A stretch of DNA of 64,000 bases from Bacillota bacterium (lineage in GTDB: Bacteria; Bacillota; Clostridia; Tissierellales; Sedimentibacteraceae): positions 1 to 64,000 of the forward strand of contig JAEXUD010000059.1 of NCBI GenBank assembly GCA_023453025.1, in the 5' to 3' direction. Below the pieces are notes generated by a model that saw only the letters and a program-made list of their open reading frames with translations, was not told the DNA's origin and did no database searches. Of this stretch, positions 53,896 to 62,192 are shown piece after piece; the first letter of the stretch is position 1; every line of letters begins with the position of its first letter. The translations under genes and the position numbers were made by a program.

Positions 53896-54453
53896 TTAAA
53901 CCTCTAAAATTTCTTTTTCCTTGTCCTTGTAGATGTCATCTGTAATTTTTATGTATTTATCAGTGAACTTCTGCATTTCTTCTTCGGCTTTCTTATGATC
54001 ATCTTTAGTTATTTCGCTTGATTTTTCTAATTTCTTAAATTCCTCATTAGCATCTCTTCTGATGTTTCTGATGGCAACTTTAGCATTTTCAACTTCTTTT
54101 TTAACCTGCTTAATTAAATCTTTTCTTCTTTCTTCTGTAAGCGGCGGGATAACAAGCCTGATTATCTTACCGTCATTAGATGGGTTAATGCCTAAATCAG
54201 AAACCATTATTGCTTTTTCAATTTCCTTTACTAAGCTTGCATCCCAAGGCTGAATTGTGATTGCTCTAGGTTCTGGTACAGATATATTTGCCACTTGATT
54301 TAACGGAGTCATAGTACCGTAATAACTTACTTGGATTTTATCAACTAATTTTGGATTTGCTTTGCCGGCTCTGATTGATGCAAGATCTTCTTTTAAAAAA
54401 TTAATTGATTTTTTCATAGTTTCTTCTGATTTTGTTATTATTTCTTTATACAT
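53896..54453 (-). CDS. frr: Ribosome recycling factor
   Basis: A 185-residue RRF that splits post-termination ribosomes with EF-G. 'LASIRAGKANPKLVDKIQVSYYG' pattern, 'EPRAITIQPWD' and 'LTEERRKDLIKQVKK' are all present. It starts just after pyrH (1 base gap). Confidence 0.97.
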   Translation of the reverse strand: MYKEIITKSEETMKKSINFLKEDLASIRAGKANPKLVDKIQVSYYGTMTPLNQVANISVPEPRAITIQPWDASLVKEIEKAIMVSDLGINPSNDGKIIRLVIPPLTEERRKDLIKQVKKEVENAKVAIRNIRRDANEEFKKLEKSSEITKDDHKKAEEEMQKFTDKYIKITDDIYKDKEKEILEV

Positions 54454-54454
54454 C

Positions 54455-55168
54455 TTATACCTCCTTTATTATTGTTCCTATGTCCTCACCCATAACTATT
54501 TTTTCAATATTTTCCGGGTACTCAATTCCAAAGACTAAAATAGGAATTTTATTATCCATACATAATGATGTTGCTGTTGAGTCCATTATTTTAAGACCTC
54601 TGTTAAGAACATCTATGTATTTTAATTCATCAAACTTAATCGAGTCGGGATTTTTATTTGGATCATCGCTATAAACACCATCAACACCATTTTTTGCAAG
54701 GAGTATTATATCAGCATTTATTTCAGCAGCTCGAAGTGCTGCTGTTGTATCAGTAGAAAAATATGGATTTCCTGAACCCCCTGAAAAAATTACAACCCTT
54801 CCCTTTTCCAAATGTCTGACAGCTTTTCTTCTTATATATGGTTCCGCTATTTGTCTCATTTCAATTGCAGTCTGCAATCTGGTTTCCACACCTATTTTTT
54901 CAAGTGCGTCTTGTAAAGCTAAACCATTGATTATCGTTCCAAGCATTCCCATGTAATCTGATGTTGTTCTGTCCATTTCCTTAGCGCTGGCGCCTCTCCA
55001 GAAATTACCTCCTCCGACAACAACTGCCACCTCAACACCCATTTCATTAACATTTTTTATTACATTAGAAATTTTCGTTACTATTTCTTCGTTAATTCCG
55101 TGACCATAGTTGCCTGATAGTGCTTCACCGCTTATTTTTAAAATAATTCTTTTATACTTGCAGTCCAT
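54455..55168 (-). CDS. pyrH: UMP kinase
   Basis: A 237-residue amino-acid-kinase-fold enzyme: UMP to UDP. 'RIILKISGEALSG' phosphate loop, 'VVVGGGNFWRG', and 'FSGGSGNPYFSTDTTAALRA' are intact. A hairpin at 55198-55222 lies between tsf and this gene. Confidence 0.97.
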   Translation of the reverse strand: MDCKYKRIILKISGEALSGNYGHGINEEIVTKISNVIKNVNEMGVEVAVVVGGGNFWRGASAKEMDRTTSDYMGMLGTIINGLALQDALEKIGVETRLQTAIEMRQIAEPYIRRKAVRHLEKGRVVIFSGGSGNPYFSTDTTAALRAAEINADIILLAKNGVDGVYSDDPNKNPDSIKFDELKYIDVLNRGLKIMDSTATSLCMDNKIPILVFGIEYPENIEKIVMGEDIGTIIKEV

Positions 55169-55197
55169 GTTTTCCTCCTGAAGACATTGATTTATTT

Positions 55198-55222
55198 AAT
55201 GGAGAACTTATAGTTCTCCATT
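55198..55222 (-). other. Hairpin between tsf and pyrH
   Basis: AATGGAGAAC (55198-55207) pairs with GTTCTCCATT (55213-55222), loop of five. The minus-strand tail is AAATAAATC, with no T-run, so it is more likely a pause or RNA processing site than a terminator. Confidence 0.6.
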
Positions 55223-55246
55223 ATTCTTTTATAATTTACCTCAGGA

Positions 55247-56161
55247 TTATTTACCCATTTGCTTTGCAACTTCTTCAGCAAAGTTCTCAGATTTCTTTTC
55301 AATGCCTTCGCCCACTTCAAATCTTTGGAATGCAGAAACCCTTATAGCCTTGCTTAGGTTTTTAGCTGTATTTTCAATATATTTCTTAACGGTAATATCC
55401 CCATCCTTAACATAAGCTTGTTCTAACAAGCAAACTTCTTTAAGTTCTTTCTGGAGTCTTCCTTCAACCATCTTTTCAACTATATTTTGCGGTTTACCCT
55501 CATTTAATGCTTGAGCCACCAATATTTCTCTCTCATGAGCAATATAATCGGCATCAACATCATCAGTAGATATGTATTTAGGGTTCATTGCAGCTACCTG
55601 CATTGCCAGGTCTTTTCCCAATACTTCAAGCGCATCTTTATCTCCTTCAGATTCAAGAGCTACTATAACAGAAATTTTACCTCCGGCATGAATGTAAGAA
55701 ACAACTCTTCCATCATTAACCTTCTCAATCTTAAATCTTCTTATAGACATATTTTCGCCTATTTTTGCTATTTTGTCAGTCAATGTTTCCTGTAGTGATT
55801 TACCGTCTTCAAGCTTATCAGCTTTCAATGCTTCAACATCTGCCGGCTCATTTTCTAAAGCTGTTTTTGCAACAACCTCAACGAAGCCTCTGAATTCATC
55901 ATTTTTAGCAACAAAATCTGTTTCAGAGTTAACCTCTACAACAACACCTTTTTTGCCGCAATCTGAAACTAAGGCATAGGTTAAACCTTCAGCAGCAATT
56001 CTGTCTGCTTTTTTAGAAGCCTTTGAAAGCCCTTTTTCTCTTAAATAATCAATTGCCTTTTCTATATCTCCGTTTGTTTCTTGTAAAGCTTTTTTGCAGT
56101 CCATCATTCCTGCATTTGACTTTTCTCTCAGTTCTTTTACCAATGAAGCTGTAATTTCCAT
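55247..56161 (-). CDS. tsf: Elongation factor Ts
   Basis: A 304-residue guanine-nucleotide exchange factor for EF-Tu. 'LREKSNAGMMDCKKALQETNGDIEKAID' UBA-type start, 'EVNSETDFVAKNDEF' and 'VEKMVEGRLQKELKEVCLLE' are typical. Follows rpsB by 73 bases. Confidence 0.97.
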   Translation of the reverse strand: MEITASLVKELREKSNAGMMDCKKALQETNGDIEKAIDYLREKGLSKASKKADRIAAEGLTYALVSDCGKKGVVVEVNSETDFVAKNDEFRGFVEVVAKTALENEPADVEALKADKLEDGKSLQETLTDKIAKIGENMSIRRFKIEKVNDGRVVSYIHAGGKISVIVALESEGDKDALEVLGKDLAMQVAAMNPKYISTDDVDADYIAHEREILVAQALNEGKPQNIVEKMVEGRLQKELKEVCLLEQAYVKDGDITVKKYIENTAKNLSKAIRVSAFQRFEVGEGIEKKSENFAEEVAKQMGK

Positions 56162-56234
56162 TTATTTACCTCCAAAATTTAAAAAAGCAAGGCGTAAGGA
56201 AAAAATTCCCAACCCCTTACTTTGTTTATTATTT

Positions 56235-56999
56235 TTATTCTTCTACAAAATTTTCTTCTACTTTTTCCAATTCTTCTTCAGATACATTATCCTCAGGCTC
56301 TTCTTCCGTCATCTGAACGCCTTGCTTGCCTTCAAGAACAGCATCTGCAACTGTAGCTGTCAATAATTTTACAGCTCTTATAGCGTCATCGTTACCAGGA
56401 ATAACGAAATCAACTTCATCAGGATCACAGTTTGTATCAACAATTGCTACAACCGGAATACCTAATTTTTTAGCTTCTTCAACAGCTATTTTTTCTTTTC
56501 TTGGGTCAACTACAAACAATGCTCCGGGAAGTTTATCCATATTCTTGATTCCGCCTAAGAATTTTTCAAGTCTTTCGGCTTCATTTTTTAACTTAATAAC
56601 TTCCTTCTTAGTTAAAAGAGCGTATGTCCCGTCTTCCTCCATTGCCTTTAATGCGTTTAATTTGTCGATTCTTTTTCTGATTGTTGAATAGTTTGTGAGC
56701 ATTCCGCCAAGCCACCTTTGACTTACGAAATGCATTCCGCATCTTGCTGCTTCTGTCTTTGTTGATTCTTGAGCTTGTTTTTTAGTTCCTACGAACAATA
56801 CTTCTTCTCCGCCGGAAACAACTTCTTTAATAAAGTTATAAGCTTCATCTACTTTATCACTTGTTTTTTGCAAGTCAATAATATAGATACCATTTCTTTC
56901 TGTAAAAATGTACTCTGCCATCTTAGGGTTCCATCTTCTGGTCTGGTGACCAAAATGCACCCCTGCTTCAAGCAATTTTTTCATGCTTATTATAGCCAT
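56235..56999 (-). CDS. rpsB: Ribosomal protein S2
   Basis: A 254-residue S2. 'LLEAGVHFGHQTRRWNPKMAEYIF' and 'PGALFVVDPRKEKIAVEEAKKL' signatures; an acidic tail (EEPEDNVSEEELEKVEE) as often in clostridia. AGGAGG precedes the ATG. The leader of about 100 bases has a hairpin and may respond to free S2. Confidence 0.97.
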   Translation of the reverse strand: MAIISMKKLLEAGVHFGHQTRRWNPKMAEYIFTERNGIYIIDLQKTSDKVDEAYNFIKEVVSGGEEVLFVGTKKQAQESTKTEAARCGMHFVSQRWLGGMLTNYSTIRKRIDKLNALKAMEEDGTYALLTKKEVIKLKNEAERLEKFLGGIKNMDKLPGALFVVDPRKEKIAVEEAKKLGIPVVAIVDTNCDPDEVDFVIPGNDDAIRAVKLLTATVADAVLEGKQGVQMTEEEPEDNVSEEELEKVEENFVEE

Positions 57000-57042
57000 A
57001 TTTATTTCCTCCTTTTGTTTTTACCTCCAGAATTTTTCATCT

Positions 57043-57076
57043 CATGCAAAAGACCTTTCGGCACAACTCTTGCATG
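57043..57076 (-). promoter_or_regulatory. Hairpin in the rpsB leader
   Basis: CATGCAA (57043-57049) pairs with TTGCATG (57070-57076), extended inward by A/T and G pairs, loop near CCGAAAGG. It starts about 25 bases after the promoter. It is a candidate S2 autoregulatory site, by analogy with ribosomal leaders. Confidence 0.5.
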
Positions 57077-57102
57077 ATCTAAATCTGTGCGTAATTATGT
57101 TT

Positions 57103-57131
57103 AGTATAACATAGCAATTTTTATTTGGCAA
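57103..57131 (-). promoter_or_regulatory. Promoter of rpsB-tsf
   Basis: On the minus strand TTGCCA (57126-57131) and TATACT (57103-57108) are 17 bases apart. Confidence 0.7.
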
Positions 57132-57185
57132 TATATAAATATTATTTTTTTGCATATTTGCCGTGTCTTTTTAATGCTTTCATAA

Positions 57186-59369
57186 TTATATGCAATTTTT
57201 ATTAATACAAACCGGTTTATTGTCCTTGATTACCATCATTTCTCCACATTTAGGACACTTTTCATTGGTTGGCTCCAACCACGAAATATATTTACAGTCC
57301 GGATAATTTGTACATCCGAAAAATCTTCTTCCGGCTTTTGTAAACTTTATTGCTATTTTGCCATTGCAAAGAGGACAATTTACATCTATTGTTTTTATGA
57401 TTGGCTTTGTATTTTTACATTCCGGGTAATTAGAGCATGCTAAAAATTCTCCATATCTGCCCTTCCTCTTAAGCATTTTAGAGCCACAGTTTTCACAGAT
57501 TTCATTTGTTTCCTCTGCTGCATCTTTTTCCTTTAGTGGTTTTGTGTTTTTGCATTCGGGATAATTTGGGCATGCCAGGAATTTACCGTATCTTCCCTTT
57601 TTTATTACCATAAATTCGCCGCAATTATCACACCTAACGTCACTTACTTCATCCTTTATTTCAATCTCTTCCATTTCCTTTTCAGCAACGTCCAGTTCTT
57701 TTTTGAAATCTTTAAAAAATTCTGATATAACTTCATGCCACTCTTTTTTTCCTGATGCTATTTCATCAAGATTGTTTTCCATTTCAGCAGTAAATTTTTC
57801 ATTAACAATATTGGAAAAATATTTTTCCATCATTTCAGTTACTAAAAATCCCATATCTGTGGGCAGTAAATTTCCCTTCTCTTTCACAACATATTCCCTG
57901 CTGGTTATTGTTGTTATGGTAGGAGCGTAAGTGCTGGGTCTTCCAATTCCTTTTTCTTCCAAATCCTTGATAAGGCTTGCTTCAGTATAACGTGCAGGCG
58001 GTTGGGTAAAATGCTGCTCGGGATCAATTCTGGCAATATCCAGTTGTTCATCAGGCTCTATCTCCGGAAGCATCTTACTTCCTGAATCATCATTGTATTT
58101 ATAAACTGATTTGTAACCATCAAAAACAAGAACCTTACCGTTTGCTTCAAATATGTTATCATTGTTATTTAAAATAACCTTGGTTACATCGTACTGGGCA
58201 TCAACCATTTGAGATGCAACAAATCTTTTCCAGATTAAGCTGTAAAGCTTGTATTGGTCTGATGTCAGGCTATCCTTAATCTGTTCCGGATTTTTTAGTA
58301 CAGATGTAGGTCTTATAGCCTCATGAGCATCCTGTACCTTATTTTCACTTTTTTTTGATTTATTATAAACTCTTGCCTGATAATAATTATCTCCGAAATT
58401 TTCTGTTATATATTCCTTGGCACTCTTAATCGCTTCATCTGATAATCTGTATGAATCGGTTCTTATATAGGTAACAAGACCTATGCTTCCTTCACCCTTT
58501 ATGTTTACGCCTTCATAAAGCTGCTGAGCAACCATCATTGTTTTTTTTGCAGTAAAATTAATTCTTCTGTTTGCTTCCTGCTGAAGGCTTGAAGTTGTGA
58601 AAGGCGCACTTGGCTTTGAATAACTCTTTGTTTTATCTACTTTATATACATTTATTCTTTCTTTATCAAGGCTGTTAATTATTTCTTTAATTTCATCTTC
58701 AGTCTTTATTTTTTTCTTGCTTATTTTATGATTTTTTAAAGAACCCACATACTTAGCTGTTATTTTCTTTTTATGTTTTTTAGCTTCCAATTCAAGAGTC
58801 CAGTATTCTTCAGGTTTGAAATCCATTATTTCTCTTTCTCTGTCAATTATAAGCTTTAACGCAACAGATTGAACTCTACCTGCACTAAGACCTTTCTCAA
58901 TTTTTTTCCATAACAGAGGGCTTATATTGTAGCCTACAAGTCTGTCAAGTACACGTCTGGCCTGTTGAGCATCAACTAAATCCAAATTTATTTTTCTTGG
59001 GTTTTTGCTTGCATTTTTTATTGCATCCTTGGTAATTTCGTTAAACTCTATTCTTATATTTTTACTTTCATCTAAATTCAATATTTTAGACAAGTGCCAT
59101 GAAATTGCTTCCCCTTCCCTGTCAGGGTCGGTTGCAAGATAAATATTATCAGCTTTTTTAGCTTCCTTTTTTAATTCTTTGATAACATCCCCCTTGCCTC
59201 TGATTGTTATATAATTAGGTTCAAAATTGTTTTCAACGTCAATTCCGAGCTTGCTCTTTGGTAAGTCTCTGACATGACCTACAGAAGCCTTGACCGTATA
59301 GTTTTTTCCTAAAAACTTACCTATGGTCTTAGCTTTTGCAGGTGATTCAACTATCAACAAATTATTCAT
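57186..59369 (-). CDS. topA: DNA topoisomerase I
   Basis: A 727-residue type IA topoisomerase that relaxes negative supercoils. TOPRIM domain from 'LLIVESPAKAKTIGKFLG' with 'ATDPDREGEAISWHL'; the catalytic Tyr is in 'GLVTYIRTDSYRLS'; four C-terminal zinc ribbons begin CDNCGEF, CENCGSK, CPLCNGK and CPKCGEM. The start is ATG 59369, six bases after GGAGG; the frame is open for another 34 codons upstream without a site. Confidence 0.96.
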   Translation of the reverse strand: MNNLLIVESPAKAKTIGKFLGKNYTVKASVGHVRDLPKSKLGIDVENNFEPNYITIRGKGDVIKELKKEAKKADNIYLATDPDREGEAISWHLSKILNLDESKNIRIEFNEITKDAIKNASKNPRKINLDLVDAQQARRVLDRLVGYNISPLLWKKIEKGLSAGRVQSVALKLIIDREREIMDFKPEEYWTLELEAKKHKKKITAKYVGSLKNHKISKKKIKTEDEIKEIINSLDKERINVYKVDKTKSYSKPSAPFTTSSLQQEANRRINFTAKKTMMVAQQLYEGVNIKGEGSIGLVTYIRTDSYRLSDEAIKSAKEYITENFGDNYYQARVYNKSKKSENKVQDAHEAIRPTSVLKNPEQIKDSLTSDQYKLYSLIWKRFVASQMVDAQYDVTKVILNNNDNIFEANGKVLVFDGYKSVYKYNDDSGSKMLPEIEPDEQLDIARIDPEQHFTQPPARYTEASLIKDLEEKGIGRPSTYAPTITTITSREYVVKEKGNLLPTDMGFLVTEMMEKYFSNIVNEKFTAEMENNLDEIASGKKEWHEVISEFFKDFKKELDVAEKEMEEIEIKDEVSDVRCDNCGEFMVIKKGRYGKFLACPNYPECKNTKPLKEKDAAEETNEICENCGSKMLKRKGRYGEFLACSNYPECKNTKPIIKTIDVNCPLCNGKIAIKFTKAGRRFFGCTNYPDCKYISWLEPTNEKCPKCGEMMVIKDNKPVCINKNCI

Positions 59370-59573
59370 TAACTTCCTCCAATACCGTGTTACATTAAAT
59401 TTATGCATTTTCCAATGGTGTTTCCATAATACCATATAATACATTTTTTTATTTGTCAATAGCCAATGCATTTAAGAAGATCAACCTTTAATACAGTAAA
59501 ACTTTTTATTACAAAATTTAGGAATCAACATATAATGAATTAGGTTAAAACATACTTGAAAGGAAATAATACA

Positions 59574-60041
59574 ATGAAAACCTCATGTAAGCCATACCGT
59601 GTTAAAAATAATATAAAAAATTTTAATATAAATAAAGAAACTTCGACTGATATAGATACCGGATTTATAAAAGTAACTGTACATAACGCAGTTACTAAAG
59701 AACCCATAGAAGGTGCAAAGGTAGATGTTTTTGAATTAAGAGTATCAGGATTATACCATGAAACAGGGTCCGGAGATATTATAGAAACTCAGACATCCGA
59801 TTCTGATGGTATAGTTCCTATCATTGAACTTCAAGCAAATTTTGAACCGGAAGAAATAAAATTAGCTGCGCATGAACACATTTTTTATCAATTGATAATT
59901 TCAGCTGAAGGATATTGTATCGTATATGTTACCAATATTATAATATACCCAAATGTTACAAATGAATATATGATTAAGTTGTCACCGAGAAGCTTGGAAC
60001 GTCCTTTATATGAGTTTATTATGACGCCGGTTATACCATAG
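59574..60041 (+). CDS. Carboxypeptidase-regulatory-like beta-sandwich protein, SleC-N-like
   Basis: A 155-residue protein. 'GFIKVTVHNAVTKEPIEGAKVDVFEL' is the typical opening of a carboxypeptidase-regulatory/transthyretin-like beta sandwich; 'TSDSDGIVPIIELQANFEP' and 'YCIVYVTNIIIYPNVTNEYM' complete it. The same module precedes the SpoIID-like domain in clostridial SleC-type cortex proteins, and such a protein lies nearby at 60542. No signal peptide. Start ATG 59574, nine bases after AAAGGAAA. Probably a spore-linked protein, by inference. Confidence 0.6.
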   Translation: MKTSCKPYRVKNNIKNFNINKETSTDIDTGFIKVTVHNAVTKEPIEGAKVDVFELRVSGLYHETGSGDIIETQTSDSDGIVPIIELQANFEPEEIKLAAHEHIFYQLIISAEGYCIVYVTNIIIYPNVTNEYMIKLSPRSLERPLYEFIMTPVIP

Positions 60042-60058
60042 GTTTTTTAAATCCTTTG

Positions 60059-60079
60059 GATACCGGAGTATTTTTTTTG
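60059..60079 (+). terminator. Weak terminator after 60041
   Basis: GGATAC-CGGA-GTATTT pairs over about six bases (two G-U) and is followed by TTTTTT. Short but well placed. Confidence 0.45.
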
Positions 60080-60135
60080 TTTATTATATAAAATATGTGG
60101 CAATAATATAATAAACAAAAAAGGATGGTTATGAG

Positions 60136-60480
60136 ATGGATGATTATTTTGACAATTATGATATAATAGAAAAGAATCTTAAGTACTTAACTGAAAACCA
60201 TAAAGAAATTTATGAAGCATATGAGAAGTACGGAAAGCTTGTTCACGAAAAAGGCGGTCCGTTGGAAGAAAAAACAAGATGGCTTATAAAGGTTTCTCTC
60301 TCAACCCAATGCCAAAATGAATACTCCTTAAGAACACATATATTAAAAGCACTTAACAGCGGTTGCAGCAAGGAGGAAATTGAGCATGCGATTTTACTGG
60401 TTGCACCCACCTGTGGTTTTCCCAAAATGATGAAAGGACTTCTTATATTCAGGCAGGTTATAGATAAACATATTAAATAG
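60136..60480 (+). CDS. Carboxymuconolactone decarboxylase (AhpD-like) family protein
   Basis: A 114-residue AhpD-fold protein. 'LIKVSLSTQCQNEYSLRTHILKALNSGCSKEEIEHAILL' (in two parts here) follows the CMD pattern with its H of the LRTHILKAL helix. Peroxidase-type AhpD uses C-x-x-C; here the first Cys is kept (QC) but the second is Tyr or Glu (QNEY), so thiol redox use is doubtful. The function of such single-domain CMD proteins is unknown. AAGGATGG precedes the ATG. Confidence 0.8.
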   Translation: MDDYFDNYDIIEKNLKYLTENHKEIYEAYEKYGKLVHEKGGPLEEKTRWLIKVSLSTQCQNEYSLRTHILKALNSGCSKEEIEHAILLVAPTCGFPKMMKGLLIFRQVIDKHIK

Positions 60481-60506
60481 ATGTATCCTGTTGAGAAAAA
60501 GGATAA

Positions 60507-60533
60507 AAATACTGCTGAGCAGCAGTATTTTTT
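60507..60533. terminator. Bidirectional terminator
   Basis: AAATACTGCT (60507-60516) pairs with AGCAGTATTT (60521-60530) around GAGC, then TTT on the plus strand and A/T-rich on the other. It serves the AhpD-like gene and the convergent 60542 gene. Confidence 0.88.
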
Positions 60534-60541
60534 GTATATAT

Positions 60542-61996
60542 TTATATTATTCCTCCTGGAAGCATTATTCCGCTGAATCTTTGTTCCCTATATATCCGGA
60601 CCAGCTCATCCCATGTATCCCTATCAACTATACCTGTAGGTTCAAGCCCTGCCATTGTCTGAAATGCTATTACGGCCCTTTCAGTTTTGTCATCAAAAAT
60701 TCCATTTTCCGTTATGGGTGGAATAGTTGGTATAACCAAGGCAATGTATGACAATAATTCTTGAATTATAAAAACACCCGGTCGTTCAATTCCATCACCC
60801 TTCATGTAATCAATGCCTTGATATCTGAGTAATGGCAAATAAACTTTATCCGGAGGCAAGGTATTAAATATACCTCTTACTGTATTAAACAATGTGTCCC
60901 ATGTTACAGTATCCACTATTCCTGTAACCGGTAATCTCATTACTTTTTGAAACTCAGCAACAGCTAACCTGGTTTGTTCATCAAATATACCTGTGTAGGC
61001 AACAGGTGGTATGCTATTGTAATAAAGTGATAATATATCTAAGAAATATTGTAAAATTTCAACTCTAGGTCGTATATCACCCTCCAGCATTGTTTCTCTG
61101 CTTATGTCATATATTTCCTCATATATTGATTCAGGTACTGTTAGCTCGGATAATTTAGATACCGCAACATATATTTGTCTTATTTTATAAAACGTTACAT
61201 TATCTATAATTCCTGTGACAGGCAAATTAAAAACACTTTGAAAAACTCTTACAGCGGCTTCTGTAGACGGACCATAATAACCATCCGCAGGATATATTAT
61301 AGGAATAGCCGGGAAATTCTCAGCAATTCTATTTAAACCCAGTTGCTGCCTCAATATAACATAGCTGGACTCTCCCGGCTCAAGGGGTTCTCCGGGGTAT
61401 GTTAAGCCCATTCCGCTTACCGGCACATTCTCTATTAGTTCTATATTATCCCCATAATAATATCTTAGGATTTCAATTGGAGAATAGCCTGCATTAGCCA
61501 AATCCACAGAACCCCATTGGTACAATCCGTTACACTTAGAAACACTGCCATCACAAAATGTAGTATAAAGAGGCAGTACCTGACCCTCTCTTACAACATA
61601 CTGATTAAAAATTTCATCTGTAATATTACTTATAACATCAAATATACCTCTATTTTGTACATATGCCTGATCATATTGTGTAGAATTTGTTATGTCAAAT
61701 TTATAACTTCTTGATCTATACCATTCTAATACTACCCTATTTAATGCCACAGATACAATTGCATGTATGTTTGCCCGCAAAGCACTCTCAGGCCATGTTG
61801 GGTAAAGCTCCGAGGAAGCAACATTTTTTATATAATCAATAAATGGTACAGTTACATTTTCAGCCTCTTCATCCGGAGGCCCTAAGTGTACAGTAATAAA
61901 TTCAGGTACAGTTGCAAAGTACACCGCCGGCCCTCCAGGTATGATAATTTGTTCCTGAGTAGTTTGATTATTATTCACAGTTTCTGTTAAAGACAT
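60542..61996 (-). CDS. SpoIID-like and peptidoglycan-binding spore cortex protein
   Basis: A 484-residue protein of the clostridial SleC-related type. Residues about 25-230 are SpoIID-like: 'IPGGPAVYFATVPEFITVHL', 'VASSELYPTWPESALRANIH', 'CDGSVSKCNGLYQWGSVDLA' and 'YSPIEILRYYYG'. Three peptidoglycan-binding-1 domains follow ('GYYGPSTEAAVRVFQSVFNL', 'GIFDEQTRLAVAEFQKVMRL', 'GIFDDKTERAVIAFQTMAGL'). It probably binds or trims spore-cortex peptidoglycan. No signal peptide, as for forespore-made cortex proteins. The start is ATG 61996, five bases after GAGGTG; 42 upstream in-frame codons have no site. Confidence 0.8.
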   Translation of the reverse strand: MSLTETVNNNQTTQEQIIIPGGPAVYFATVPEFITVHLGPPDEEAENVTVPFIDYIKNVASSELYPTWPESALRANIHAIVSVALNRVVLEWYRSRSYKFDITNSTQYDQAYVQNRGIFDVISNITDEIFNQYVVREGQVLPLYTTFCDGSVSKCNGLYQWGSVDLANAGYSPIEILRYYYGDNIELIENVPVSGMGLTYPGEPLEPGESSYVILRQQLGLNRIAENFPAIPIIYPADGYYGPSTEAAVRVFQSVFNLPVTGIIDNVTFYKIRQIYVAVSKLSELTVPESIYEEIYDISRETMLEGDIRPRVEILQYFLDILSLYYNSIPPVAYTGIFDEQTRLAVAEFQKVMRLPVTGIVDTVTWDTLFNTVRGIFNTLPPDKVYLPLLRYQGIDYMKGDGIERPGVFIIQELLSYIALVIPTIPPITENGIFDDKTERAVIAFQTMAGLEPTGIVDRDTWDELVRIYREQRFSGIMLPGGII

Positions 61997-62156
61997 ATTG
62001 CACCTCATAACAATATTATTCTTAATAAATATATTTGAATTTATTTTAATATATGTAATTAATATTATTTTGAGATTATTTAAATTAATATCATTTAATT
62101 TATGCGAAATAAAAATCAGCAATAATATTATAAAAATATATATTTATTTAGCAAAT

Positions 62157-62167
62157 TATGGTATAAT
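62157..62167 (+). promoter_or_regulatory. Extended -10 promoter of comM
   Basis: TATGGTATAAT matches the TRTGnTATAAT extended -10 consensus, 26 bases before the ATG. The -35 region is poor, as allowed for this type. Confidence 0.6.
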
Positions 62168-62192
62168 ATTAAAAATTCCTGGAGGTTTTGCT

